DNA of 64,000 nt from Pelomonas sp965229315 (GTDB lineage Bacteria; Pseudomonadota; Gammaproteobacteria; Burkholderiales; Burkholderiaceae_C): NCBI RefSeq assembly GCF_965229315.1, contig NZ_CBDDJA010000002.1:1054001-1118000 (forward strand). The letters run 5' to 3'. The translations under genes and the position numbers were made by a program. Within the stretch, counting starts at the first letter, position 1. Each line of letters opens with the position of its first letter. Below, piece after piece: positions 35,065-43,426 of this stretch. The notes under the pieces were generated by a model. It was not told the origin of the DNA. It was given only the letters and a program-made list of their open reading frames with translations, and did not search any database.

Positions 35065-35964
35065 TCAGCGCGGGCCGGCTTGCCAGGCGCGCAGCAGCCG
35101 GTAGAGCTCGGCCGGCGTCGTCTTGAGGCCGCGCAGCACCAGCGGCGGCACGTCGGGCGCCCGGTGGAGGGCGACGACGGTGCCCTCCAGCAGTTGCTGC
35201 GGGTCGTCCTCGACGCTGATGTCCCGCACGCTGGCGCGTGTGATCGAAATCTGCCGGAACGGCCAGCCGACTTCCAGGCTCTCTGGCCGCAGTCGCAGCA
35301 GCGAGGGCGTCGTCGCGAAGTCCCACGCGCCAAGCACGAGGAAGAAGGCCGCGCCGCCGTAGGCCGTCCATGGCTTGTCGTCCTGCAGCCACAGGCACAG
35401 TGCCGCCATGCCGGCCGCGCCGGCCAGCCTCAGCGCGCGTGACGACCAGGGCTGGCGAACCACGCCGTCGGGCGGCATGGCGAAGGGCGGCAGCACCGCC
35501 CGCTCCAGCACGCGCATGCGCAGCCGCGAGAAGTCAGTCAGCACGCATTCCAGCGACGCACGGACGTGGCCGGCGGCGTCCAGCAGTTCCAGCCGCTTCA
35601 GCAGCGGCCAGTCGCGCAGCGCTGTGATGTGGGTCCATGGCACCAGGCCTGCTGCCTTGCCGTCGCGCGTGGCCCACAGCCCGTCGCCGTCCACCGACGT
35701 CGCGGTTCGGCCGACGCGACGCGCCGGGCCCAGCAGTGCCAGCGTCAGCAGCCCGAAGGCGCCGCCGCCGAGCACCGCCACCCAGGCCAGCAGCGCGCTG
35801 TTGTCGTGGCAGGACTGCGGGTCGTCGGCCGCGGTGAACGGCAGCATGGCCAGGAAGACCGCTGTGCCGGCCGTCATCCACGGCGCGAGCCAGTACAGCC
35901 AGCGCATCACGCGCGGCATCTCGAAATGCTCGGCAGCGACGGGCCACGGCGGCATTGAACTCAC
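35065..35964 (-). CDS. Membrane protein of unknown function
   Basis: 299 residues with GTG 35964 (or 296 from ATG 35955). Two hydrophobic helices near the N-terminus (about 26-44 and 58-80), a soluble segment DGDGLWATRDGKAAGLVPWTHI with the look of a PH-like domain, two more hydrophobic helices (about 180-215), and a second PH-like segment (LRLRPESLEVGWPFRQISITRASV). No family I can name with confidence. Stops 7 bp from the end of ureD on the other strand. Confidence 0.65.
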   Translation of the reverse strand: MSSMPPWPVAAEHFEMPRVMRWLYWLAPWMTAGTAVFLAMLPFTAADDPQSCHDNSALLAWVAVLGGGAFGLLTLALLGPARRVGRTATSVDGDGLWATRDGKAAGLVPWTHITALRDWPLLKRLELLDAAGHVRASLECVLTDFSRLRMRVLERAVLPPFAMPPDGVVRQPWSSRALRLAGAAGMAALCLWLQDDKPWTAYGGAAFFLVLGAWDFATTPSLLRLRPESLEVGWPFRQISITRASVRDISVEDDPQQLLEGTVVALHRAPDVPPLVLRGLKTTPAELYRLLRAWQAGPR

Positions 35965-35967
35965 GGT

Positions 35968-36102
35968 TCAGTCGGCCACGACCCGCGCCAGGCTGTGCAC
36001 CGCGGTGGGGATGTGATCGAGCCGCACCAGCGGCTGGGCCGTGGCGGGCAGGCAGGCGGCAAACGCCAGGGCAATGAGCCAGCGTGTCACGACGTCTCCC
36101 AT
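35968..36102 (-). CDS. Possible short exported peptide or remnant, 44 residues
   Basis: ATG 36102 (or GTG 36090) to TGA 35968. Residues after GTG 36090 form a plain signal peptide (MTRWLIALAFAACLPATAQP) followed by LVRLDHIPTAVHSLARVVAD. The latter resembles the first strand of VOC/glyoxalase-like domains, so this could be the 5' remnant of an exported VOC gene cut off by the stop, or a genuine tiny secreted peptide. It ends 3 bp before the start of the 35065-35964 gene. Confidence 0.35.
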   Translation of the reverse strand: MGDVVTRWLIALAFAACLPATAQPLVRLDHIPTAVHSLARVVAD

Positions 36103-36215
36103 GTGGGGGCGCGGCGGCGGTTCAGCCCCGCGCCGGTGGCAGGGTCATGCGCGGTGGCGCCAGGCGGTCGGCACGGCGGCTGCATGGCCGCCGATCTTCG
36201 CCGATCGGCGCGGTC

Positions 36216-36986
36216 TCACGCCTCGTCGCCGCCCGGCATCTGCTGGCGCAGCTTGACCTTGGTCGCCGAGTTCTTGCGCATCTTGATGTTCATCATCTCG
36301 ACACCCAGCGAGAACGCCATCGCGAAGTAGATGTAGCCCTTGGGCACGTGGTGGCCGAAGCCTTCCGCCACCAGCACCACGCCCACGACGACGAGGAAAC
36401 TGAGCGCCAGCATCTTGATCGTCGGGTGGTTGGACACGAAGCGGCCGATGGGACCGGCGAACAGCATCATCATCGCGACCGAGCAGACCACGGCGGCGAT
36501 CATGATGCGCACGTCGTCCACCATGCCGACGGCCGTGATGATGGAGTCCAGCGAGAACACCAGGTCGATCAGCATGATCTGCACGATGACCGCGCCGAAC
36601 GCGGCCTTGGCCTTGCCGGCCGTCGTGCCGTGGGCGTCGTCCTCGCCTTCCAGCGAGCCGTGGATTTCGCCGGTGCTCTTCCAGATCAGGAACAGGCCGC
36701 CGGCAATGAGGATGAGGTCGCGGCCGGAGATGCCCTTGTCGAGGACGGGCAGCGTGAACAGCGGCTCCACCATGCCGACGATCCACGCCAGCATCATCAG
36801 CAGGCCGATGCGCATGAACATGGCCATGAACAGGCCCAGGCGGCGCGCGAATTCCTGGCGCGCCTTGGGCAGCTTGTCCACCAGGATGCTGATGAAGATG
36901 ATGTTGTCGATGCCCAGCACCAGCTCCAGCGCGGTCAGCGTGGCGAGGGCGATCCAGGTCTGCGGGTTGGACAGCAGTTCGAGCAT
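36216..36986 (-). CDS. TerC-family integral membrane protein
   Basis: 256 residues, seven hydrophobic segments. Conserved acidic intramembrane motifs LELVLGIDNIIFISIL and LIDLVFSLDSIITAVG are those of the TerC family, implicated in Mn2+ export and metal supply to exoenzymes or in tellurite resistance. A charged loop (about 115-135) and basic C-terminal tail follow the standard layout. The upstream region was inspected for a manganese riboswitch and none is evident. Confidence 0.93.
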   Translation of the reverse strand: MLELLSNPQTWIALATLTALELVLGIDNIIFISILVDKLPKARQEFARRLGLFMAMFMRIGLLMMLAWIVGMVEPLFTLPVLDKGISGRDLILIAGGLFLIWKSTGEIHGSLEGEDDAHGTTAGKAKAAFGAVIVQIMLIDLVFSLDSIITAVGMVDDVRIMIAAVVCSVAMMMLFAGPIGRFVSNHPTIKMLALSFLVVVGVVLVAEGFGHHVPKGYIYFAMAFSLGVEMMNIKMRKNSATKVKLRQQMPGGDEA

Positions 36987-37103
36987 GGGCAGGGATGGTA
37001 TGGCGAGCCCGTGATTTTCGTCAGCCGCCGCCCGGGCCGCACGCAGTGGCGGACTGACGGACAGTTCGGTTTTCCGGGGGTTATGGGCGCCGCGGGACTT
37101 CGG

Positions 37104-38096
37104 CTACGCCTGCTGCGCCGGGCGCCGGGCGCCCGAGGGCGAACCCGGCCAGCCGGCGGCCGCCCAGGCGCGACGCAACTGCAGCTCGGAGCTGAAGCCG
37201 GCCGCATCGCTGGCCGCTGCCACGCTGGCGCCGGCCGCCAGTGCCCGTTTCGCGACGGCCAGCCGCACGCCGCGCAGGTAGGCCTGCGGGCTGGTGCCGG
37301 CGTGCTGCGCGAACAGCCGGCTCAGCGTGCGCGGCGTCGTGGCGGCCAGGCCGGCCATGCGCGCCAGCGGCCAGTCCTCGCCCGGCGCCCGGCTCAATGC
37401 ATCCTGCACGCGGTGCAGCCGTGCGTTCAGGTGCTGGCGGTGCGCCAGCAGCGGCGACAGCTCCGGGTCGCCCGGGCCGCGGCGCAGCGCCACGGCCATC
37501 TGCTCGGCCACACGGGCGGCCACCAGTTCGCCGGCATGCTCGGCAATCAGGTGCAGCGCGAGGTCGATGCCGGCCGTCACGCCGGCGCTGGTGAACAGCT
37601 CGCCGTCGCGCACGAAGACGCGGTCCTGCAGCACGGTGCAGCGCGGCGCGAGGCGGGCGAGGTCGTCCAGGTGATGGTGGTGCGTCGTGGCGCGACGGCC
37701 GTCCAGCAGGCCGGCCTGGGCGGCGAGCAGCGCGCCGGAGCAGACCGTCACGAGGCGCAGGCCCGCGCGGCCCGGTGCGAGGTGGGCCAGCCACGCGAGC
37801 AGCTCGCGCCTGGCGGAGGGTGCGCGCGCCTCGGCGGCGGAGGTGCGGCCGACCAGCACCACCCAGCTCCCGTCGGGCAACGTGTCCGGCAGCGGCTCCA
37901 GCGCCTGCAGTCGTATGCCCACCGAGCCGGTGGCCTCGGCCCGCGGGCCGGCGAAGCGCAAGTCGAGTGCCGGCACGTCCAGCTTCAGCGCGGTGACCTC
38001 CAGGCTGGCCAGGCGCAAGGCCTCGGCCGGGCCGGCCCAGTCGAGCACGAGGCTGTCGTCCTGCAGCACGAACAGGACCTGCTTGGGCTCAGGCAA
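37104..38096 (-). CDS. GlxA-type AraC regulator with DJ-1/PfpI domain
   Basis: 330 residues; the start is TTG 38096. N-terminal DJ-1/PfpI-like domain (about 1-190) includes VTVCSGALLAAQAGLLDGRRATTHHH, the nucleophile-elbow region, followed by an AraC HTH pair (WPLARMAGLAATTPRTLSRL; VAAASDAAGFSSELQLRRAW). Such regulators sense unknown small molecules. It overlaps the isochorismatase-like gene by 8 bp and probably regulates that operon. Confidence 0.9.
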   Translation of the reverse strand: MPEPKQVLFVLQDDSLVLDWAGPAEALRLASLEVTALKLDVPALDLRFAGPRAEATGSVGIRLQALEPLPDTLPDGSWVVLVGRTSAAEARAPSARRELLAWLAHLAPGRAGLRLVTVCSGALLAAQAGLLDGRRATTHHHHLDDLARLAPRCTVLQDRVFVRDGELFTSAGVTAGIDLALHLIAEHAGELVAARVAEQMAVALRRGPGDPELSPLLAHRQHLNARLHRVQDALSRAPGEDWPLARMAGLAATTPRTLSRLFAQHAGTSPQAYLRGVRLAVAKRALAAGASVAAASDAAGFSSELQLRRAWAAAGWPGSPSGARRPAQQA

Positions 38097-38667
38097 CGGC
38101 GGCTTCCCGGGCAGTGACCACCTGCAGCGCGGCCTCGGTGTCCAGCACGCGGGCGAAGCGGCCGTCCAGCACGGCGGCCGTGCGGGCGCGGAGCTGCGCG
38201 GGCGTCAGCGGGCTGCCGTCGGGGTGCTGCATCGTGAACGTGAGCGTCGCTTCGGGCACGTAGATGACATCCCAGCCCAGGTCGCTGGCGTGCCGCGTGG
38301 TTGTCTCGCAGCATTGCTCGGTGCGGATGCCGCTGATGACGAGCTGGCGGATGCCGTGCCGCGTCAGCCACACGTCCAGGCCGCTGCCGACCAGCGCGCT
38401 GTGGCGGGCCTTGTGCACGGTGAGGTCGGCCGTGAAGTCGCGCAAGCCGTCCAGCGGCCGCACGTGGCCGCTCAGCAGGCTGAAGGGGTCGGTGCCGCTT
38501 GCATCGGGCTGCACGTGGAACACGCGGACGATGGGCAGGCCTGCGGCCTGGAAGCCTTCGATGAGGCGGTTCTGCGCGGCAAGGTAGGCGGGCAGGTCCT
38601 CGGTTTCGAACGTGGGGCGCTGGGTGAAGGAGTGCTGGACGTCGATGACGATCAGGGCGGTGGTCAT
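38089..38667 (-). CDS. Isochorismatase-like cysteine hydrolase
   Basis: 192 residues. Catalytic triad of the family is visible: Asp in ALIVIDVQHSF, Lys in TVHKARHSAL and Cys in GIRTEQCCETTTRHASDLGW. Hydrolyses amides or related bonds (nicotinamidase-like superfamily), substrate unknown. First gene of a two-gene unit with the GlxA-type regulator, overlapping it by 8 bp. Confidence 0.92.
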   Translation of the reverse strand: MTTALIVIDVQHSFTQRPTFETEDLPAYLAAQNRLIEGFQAAGLPIVRVFHVQPDASGTDPFSLLSGHVRPLDGLRDFTADLTVHKARHSALVGSGLDVWLTRHGIRQLVISGIRTEQCCETTTRHASDLGWDVIYVPEATLTFTMQHPDGSPLTPAQLRARTAAVLDGRFARVLDTEAALQVVTAREAAVA

Positions 38668-38754
38668 GGCGGGCCTCGGGGCGTGGATGGAGGCGGCCAG
38701 TGTTCCTCTGCCGGGCAGGCGCCGCCACGCACGGCCAGACGGAGATCGATCAAT

Positions 38755-39768
38755 TCAGGACAAACCGAGTGCGCGCAGCAGCTCGGCCGGTGCGTAGGGC
38801 TGGCGGCGCCGGGGCCAGGCCGTCACGAGGTCGCGCATGCGAGCGTTCAGCGGCGCGCTGCGGCCCAGGCTGCGCGCCAGGCGCACCACCTCGCCGCACA
38901 GCGCGTCGATCTCCGTGACGCGGTCGTGCGCCAGGTCGTCGGCCATGCTGGAGCGCGCCTGGGCGTCGATGCGCAGCATGCGCGCCGCCGCCAGCCGGAA
39001 CACGAACGTGGGCATGCGCAGCAGCACCAGCAGCCGGCGCGGCGGCAGCGGCGTGAGCTGCGCGACCGGGCAGCGGGCGGCGTCCAGCAGGTCGAGCGCC
39101 TCCTGCTGCAGCGCGGCGAACGCGCGCCGGTAGCCGCGCTGCAGCAGCTCGTCACGCAGCGGCCGGCCTGACAAGGCATTGACCGGGTTGTTCAGGTTCA
39201 GCAGCAGCTTGCCCCACTGCACCGGCGCAAGGTCGGCATGCAGGTCCAGCCGCATGCCCACGCGGGCCAGCGCGGTCTGCCAGGCGCCCAGCGCCACGTC
39301 GGCCGGGCCGCCCTCGGCGGCCAGCGCGCCGCCCGTGCCGCGGTGGTAGTGCCCGGGGCCGATCTCGGCGATGTTGTACGGCACCATGCCGGCGTGCCAA
39401 TGCAGTTGCGGCACGGCCTGGCGCGCGGCATCGGCGTTGGCTATGCCGTTCTGCAGGCTGACGACCGGTGTGCCCAGCGGCAGCGTCAGGCCCAGCGCCG
39501 TGGCGGCCTCCACCGTGGCGCCGGACTTCACGCACAGCAGCACGAGGTCGGGCTTCAGGCCGGCGGGCGGCTCCTCGTGCAGGCGCAGTTGCAGCGGCGG
39601 GATGTGGCGGTCCAGGCCGTCCTGGTCGGTCAGCCGCAGGCCGTGCTTTCGCAGCGCCGCCAGCACGCGTGGGCGGCCCACGAAGTGCACCGGCACGCCG
39701 GCCAACTGGGTCAGGCCGCCGACGAAGCAGCCGACGGAGCCGGCGCCCATGACGAGAACGCCGGTCAT
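38755..39768 (-). CDS. 2-dehydropantoate 2-reductase-like oxidoreductase
   Basis: 337 residues from ATG 39768. N-terminal dinucleotide-binding motif VLVMGAGSVGCFVGG, VHFVGRPRV, LLCVKSGATVEAA, and VVSLQNGIANAD; C-terminal LLNLNNPVNALSG and a catalytic-lysine region (QWGKLLLN). This fits NADPH-dependent ketopantoate reductase (PanE) of coenzyme A synthesis, but paralogs of unknown substrate are common. The frame is open further upstream through the 115-bp hairpin element, which should not be counted as protein. Confidence 0.85.
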   Translation of the reverse strand: MTGVLVMGAGSVGCFVGGLTQLAGVPVHFVGRPRVLAALRKHGLRLTDQDGLDRHIPPLQLRLHEEPPAGLKPDLVLLCVKSGATVEAATALGLTLPLGTPVVSLQNGIANADAARQAVPQLHWHAGMVPYNIAEIGPGHYHRGTGGALAAEGGPADVALGAWQTALARVGMRLDLHADLAPVQWGKLLLNLNNPVNALSGRPLRDELLQRGYRRAFAALQQEALDLLDAARCPVAQLTPLPPRRLLVLLRMPTFVFRLAAARMLRIDAQARSSMADDLAHDRVTEIDALCGEVVRLARSLGRSAPLNARMRDLVTAWPRRRQPYAPAELLRALGLS

Positions 39769-39798
39769 CGGGTCAGCGAACCACGAGGAGGTTAGCGG

Positions 39799-39913
39799 GC
39801 CGAGCGCCTGGCCGCTCCCAAGCTGGCCCGCGCCAGCGATGCGCGAGCGGCTCAATGCCGTGAGCATCGCCGTCCCGTCGGGGGACCGGCCAAGGTAAGC
39901 CTTGGACGAGGGG
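39799..39913 (-). repeat. 115-bp multi-hairpin intercistronic element, copy A
   Basis: Read on the minus strand it aligns without gaps to 50826-50940, about 101 of 115 bases identical by eye. Hairpins: CCAAGG/CCTTGG with loop CTTA; GTCCC/GGGAC; GGCGATG/CATCGCT enclosing CGGC/GCCG; GCTGGC/GCCAGC; GAGCG/CGCTC. It begins 2 bp after the stop of the Mpo1-like gene and ends 30 bp before the start of the ketopantoate reductase gene, all on the same strand. Confidence 0.9.
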
Positions 39914-39915
39914 CG

Positions 39916-40452
39916 TCAAGGATGGGCCAGGTCGCGCAGGTGCGTCGGGCCGACGCGGCGTTCGATCTCGGCCAGCAGCGGGCGCCCCCAGCCGAGCATG
40001 AACATCGCCTCGCCGACGACGAACATCGGGCCGACGAGCAGGCCCACGAGGTCGTCGACGAACGCCGGCTTCTTGCCCTCGTAGTAATGGCCGATGAACT
40101 GGAACACCCAGCCGACGACGAAGCTGCCGACGCCCACGGTCAGCCAGCCGGCCGTCGAGCCCTGGGCCATGGGCATGGCCAGCGCGGTCAGCACGCCGTT
40201 GACGATGGCCGTCGCGGCGCCCAGCACGAGGTTGCCGCGCGTCAGATACCACAGCGCCGTCACGGCCCACAGCACGATGGCCGCGTTCATGGGCGCATCG
40301 GTCACGGTGAACTCGGCGCGCGACAGCAGCACGCTGATGGCGAAGACGATGAGGGGGATGCCGATGAAGTGCGTCGCGATGTTGCGGCGGTCGCGGTGGT
40401 AGGCGGCGTACTGCGTCATCAGGTCGAGAGCGGGGCGGAACAGGCTGGCCAT
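39916..40452 (-). CDS. Mpo1-like (DUF962/YGL010w) membrane protein
   Basis: 178 residues from ATG 40452. Pattern of the family: YAAYHRDRRNIATHFIGIPLIVFA near the N-terminus and GWVFQFIGHYYEGKKPAFVDD near the C-terminus, with four hydrophobic helices. Conserved histidines (YHRDRRN, THFIG, GHYYEGKKP) are the iron ligands of the yeast Mpo1 2-hydroxy fatty acid dioxygenase. The bacterial role is inferred to be similar but untested. Confidence 0.88.
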   Translation of the reverse strand: MASLFRPALDLMTQYAAYHRDRRNIATHFIGIPLIVFAISVLLSRAEFTVTDAPMNAAIVLWAVTALWYLTRGNLVLGAATAIVNGVLTALAMPMAQGSTAGWLTVGVGSFVVGWVFQFIGHYYEGKKPAFVDDLVGLLVGPMFVVGEAMFMLGWGRPLLAEIERRVGPTHLRDLAHP

Positions 40453-40540
40453 CGTTGCGGCTCCATGCAGGAGGATGGGGGCTATGCTAGTCCAGCCTGG
40501 CGCGGGCGTGCCCTGCCGGGCCTGACAAATCCCCAGCAAA

Positions 40541-41167
40541 GTGCCCGACTTGAGCTTGCAAACGACATTCACGCGGCGACTCTCGCTGGCTGTGGCGCTG
40601 GCTGCGCTGGCGGGCTGCGCCGGTGCGCCGCCGGGCTCGGCGCCTGCGGTCGCGGCCTTCGAAGGCAACGACTTGCGGGTGCTGGTGTTCCGTGGTGGCG
40701 CGGCGGCTCGCCTGGGCCACAACCACGTGCTGCGGGCGGGCGACCTGCGCGTGGACTGGCCGGCCGCGGGCCCGGTGCTGCGCCTGCGGCTGGATGCGCT
40801 GGAGGTCGACCCGCCCGCGCTGCGCGCGACCCTGGGCCCGGGCTTTGCCAGCGCGATGGACGACACGGACCGCGCCGGCACGCGCACCAACCTGTTGAAG
40901 GCGTTGGACGGGGCAGCCCATCCGGAGGTCGTCGTGCGCACGCTGCAGCAGGTGGGGGAGGGCGGCCTGCGCGCCGTGGAGGCGGAGATCACGCTGCACG
41001 GCGCCACGCGCCGTCAGTGGTTCGTCGCCCACGTGGACGGCCGGCGGGCGCTGGGCGAGGTCGTCATCCGGCAGAGCGACTTCGGCATCCAGCCGTTCAC
41101 GGTGATGGGCGGGCTGCTGGCCGTGAAGGACGAACTGGTGATCCAGTTCGAGCTAGTCCAGCCTTAG
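40541..41167 (+). CDS. YceI-domain lipoprotein
   Basis: 208 residues from GTG 40541 (TTG 40550 also possible). Signal with lipobox (RRLSLAVALAALAGC) followed by a YceI-like lipocalin fold: RLGHNHVLRAGDLRVDW, VVVRTLQQVGEGGLRAVEAEITLHG, VVIRQSDFGIQPFTVMGGLLAVKDEL. YceI proteins bind isoprenoid-type lipids in the periplasm. It ends overlapping the GNAT gene on the opposite strand by 15 bp. Confidence 0.82.
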   Translation: MPDLSLQTTFTRRLSLAVALAALAGCAGAPPGSAPAVAAFEGNDLRVLVFRGGAAARLGHNHVLRAGDLRVDWPAAGPVLRLRLDALEVDPPALRATLGPGFASAMDDTDRAGTRTNLLKALDGAAHPEVVVRTLQQVGEGGLRAVEAEITLHGATRRQWFVAHVDGRRALGEVVIRQSDFGIQPFTVMGGLLAVKDELVIQFELVQP

Positions 41168-41680
41168 GCGCATCAGGTCCTTGCCCAGGCTGCGGCCATC
41201 GGGCAGGCGTATCGCATCCGACAGCGTGCCGTAGCGCTCGAAGCCCAGGGTTTCGTACAGGCCGATGGCGGCGCGGTTGGTCGCCGTCACGCTCAGCGTG
41301 ACCTGGGCCAGACCGGGCGTGGCGCGCAGCTTGTCGAGAGCGGCGGCCAGCAGCGCCCGGCCGATGCCGCGGCCGCGGTGGGTGTCGGCCACCATCATGC
41401 CGATCAGGTGGGCGATGTGCTGCACCTTGCGCCGGGGCTCGCGCTCGCAGGTCAGCGCGCCGACGAGGCGGGTGCCTTCCAGCGCGACGAGCGTGAACAG
41501 TGTGGCGCCGTTCGCGCCGCCGGTGAGCCGGCTGCGGTAGCTGGCCAGGTCGCGCCGGCTTTCGGTCTCGGCGTCCGACGTGAAGGCGTCAGGGTGGCGG
41601 GTCAGCATCGCGTCGCGCAGCGCCTTGTAGGCCGGCAGGTCCGGCTCCAGCATCGCCCGGATGTTGACGGTGTCAGTCAC
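41153..41680 (-). CDS. GNAT-family N-acetyltransferase
   Basis: 175 residues from GTG 41680, overlapping the mobA stop by 8 bp. Acetyl-CoA binding motif MMVADTHRGRGIGRALLAAAL and the C-terminal VTLSVTATNRAAIGLYETLGFERYG identify the GNAT fold. Substrate unknown. Position at the end of the moaA-mobA unit suggests co-transcription only. Confidence 0.92.
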   Translation of the reverse strand: MTDTVNIRAMLEPDLPAYKALRDAMLTRHPDAFTSDAETESRRDLASYRSRLTGGANGATLFTLVALEGTRLVGALTCEREPRRKVQHIAHLIGMMVADTHRGRGIGRALLAAALDKLRATPGLAQVTLSVTATNRAAIGLYETLGFERYGTLSDAIRLPDGRSLGKDLMRLRLD

Positions 41681-42242
41681 GCTGCGCCTCCAGTTCGGCC
41701 GCCGTATTGAGGTTGGCGAAGGCCGCTTCGTCGTCGAACTGCGCGACGCCGTGCGGCTGAGCGGTCATCCAGCGCAGCACGGCCCGGCCGCCGCCGTCCA
41801 GGTAGGCGGCCAGCGGCGCGCGCAGGCGGGCGTGCAGCAACGCGTGCGTCGGGTGGTCGCGGGCCGCGTGCGCGAATGCCAGGCCGTGCGGCTCGGCGGC
41901 GGCCCGCAGGCGGGCGGCCAGGTCGTGCGGCAGGCGAGGGCCGTCGCAGGGCGCGGTCAGCAGCCAGGCGTCGTCGGGGATCGCGCGCAGGCCGGCCAGC
42001 ATGCCGGCCAGCGGCCCGGCGAATTCGAGGCCGGGCGGGTCTGCCAGCACGCCGTGGCCAAGCGCGGCGTAGCGGTCGGCGTTGCGGTTGGCGCTGATGA
42101 GCACGCGGCAGGCCTGTGCCGTCAGGCGGGCGACGACGTGGGCGGCGAGCGGCCGGCCGTCCAGCAGTTGCAAGCCCTTGTCCACGCCCCCCATGCGGCT
42201 GCCTCGGCCGCCAGCGAGGACGAGGGCGTGGATGTCAGCCAC
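41673..42242 (-). CDS. mobA: Molybdenum cofactor guanylyltransferase
   Basis: 189 residues from GTG 42242. Nucleotidyltransferase motif LAGGRGSRMGGVDKGL at the N-terminus, LLTAPCDGPRLP, and HALLHARLRAPL. Joins GMP to molybdopterin to make MGD; bis-MGD is the cofactor of the formate dehydrogenase in this window. Overlaps moaA by 8 bp, forming a moaA-mobA-GNAT unit on the minus strand. Confidence 0.93.
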   Translation of the reverse strand: MADIHALVLAGGRGSRMGGVDKGLQLLDGRPLAAHVVARLTAQACRVLISANRNADRYAALGHGVLADPPGLEFAGPLAGMLAGLRAIPDDAWLLTAPCDGPRLPHDLAARLRAAAEPHGLAFAHAARDHPTHALLHARLRAPLAAYLDGGGRAVLRWMTAQPHGVAQFDDEAAFANLNTAAELEAQRD

Positions 42243-43353
42243 CGATGTAGTGCATCTCGACGCGGCGCTCGCCCTCGGCGGGCATGGCGCCGCCCTGGCC
42301 GCGCAGCTGCGAGTAGCGGTCGGCGCGACCCGACCACACGCTGGCCACTGCGGCGGCGATCTGCTCGTCTTCCACCGGCTCGATGCCGCGCAGCAGGCCG
42401 CGCAAGTCGTGCCCGCGGGTGGCGAACAGGCAGGTGTAGAGCCGCCCTTCGGTGGACAGCCGCGCGCGGTTGCAGTCGCCGCAGAAGGCCTGCGTGACCG
42501 ACGAGATGAAGCCGATCTCGCCGCCGCCGTCGGCGTAGGCCCAGCGCTCGGCGGTTTCGCCCGGCGCGCTGTGCGACAGCGGCGTCAGCGCGAACTCGGC
42601 GGCGATGCGGCGCTGCACCTCCGCGCTGGGCAGCACTTGGTCCATGCGCCAGCCGTTGGTGGCGCCGACGTCCATGTACTCGATGAAGCGCAGCACGACG
42701 CCGCTGTGCCTGAAATGGCGCGCCATCGCCAGGATCTGGTCGTCGTTGACGCCGCGCTGCACGACCATGTTGACCTTGATCGGCCCCAGGCCCGCGGCCT
42801 GCGCGGCGCGGATGCCGTCCAGCACGTCGGACACGGGGAAACCCACGTCGTTCATGCGCTGGAAGACGGCGTCGTCCAGCCCGTCCAGGCTGACGGTGAG
42901 GCGCTTCAGTCCGGCGGCCTTCAGCGCCGCGGCCTTGCGCGTGAGCAGCGAGCCGTTGGTGGTCAGCGTCAGGTCCAGCTCGCGGCCGTCGGGCGTGCGC
43001 AGTTGCGCGAGCTGGCCGATGAGCGTCTCCAGGTGGCGGCGCAGCAGCGGCTCGCCACCGGTGATGCGCAGCTTCTCGACGCCCAGGCCGGCGAAGACGC
43101 GGGCCAGCCGCGTGATCTCCTCGAAGCTGAGGAGATCGGCGTGGGGCAGGAACTGGTGGTGTTTGTCGAACACCTGCTTGGGCATGCAGTAGCTGCAGCG
43201 GAAGTTGCAGCGGTCCGTCACCGAGATGCGCAGGTCGTGCAGCGGGCGGCCCAGCGTGTCGGCCAGCGGCACACCAGGCGACATGGGTTGCAGCGGCGGC
43301 GGCGTGAGGCTCACCAGGCGGGCGTCGTGCAGGGGGATCACGCGGGCGGGCAT
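42235..43353 (-). CDS. moaA: GTP 3',8-cyclase MoaA
   Basis: 372 residues. Radical-SAM cluster CNFRCSYC in ISVTDRCNFRCSYCMPKQVF, TGGEPLLRRHL, and the C-terminal second cluster cysteines in CGDCNRARLSTEGRLYTC. First step of molybdopterin synthesis, GTP to 3',8-cyclo-GTP. The C-terminal GG motif (ending YIGG) is present. Divergent from the PfkB-family gene with 73 bp between. Confidence 0.96.
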   Translation of the reverse strand: MPARVIPLHDARLVSLTPPPLQPMSPGVPLADTLGRPLHDLRISVTDRCNFRCSYCMPKQVFDKHHQFLPHADLLSFEEITRLARVFAGLGVEKLRITGGEPLLRRHLETLIGQLAQLRTPDGRELDLTLTTNGSLLTRKAAALKAAGLKRLTVSLDGLDDAVFQRMNDVGFPVSDVLDGIRAAQAAGLGPIKVNMVVQRGVNDDQILAMARHFRHSGVVLRFIEYMDVGATNGWRMDQVLPSAEVQRRIAAEFALTPLSHSAPGETAERWAYADGGGEIGFISSVTQAFCGDCNRARLSTEGRLYTCLFATRGHDLRGLLRGIEPVEDEQIAAAVASVWSGRADRYSQLRGQGGAMPAEGERRVEMHYIGG

Positions 43354-43426
43354 GCAGCGATTGTGTCAGCGCGGCGATATCCGAGGGGCTTGCGGTGGCT
43401 GGCGCTAAGGGGTCGAATCGCCGCAG

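Noticed and set aside
36987..37103. Manganese (yybP-ykoY) riboswitch upstream of the TerC gene
   Set aside because: The leader lacks the conserved paired-loop sequence of that riboswitch as I know it.
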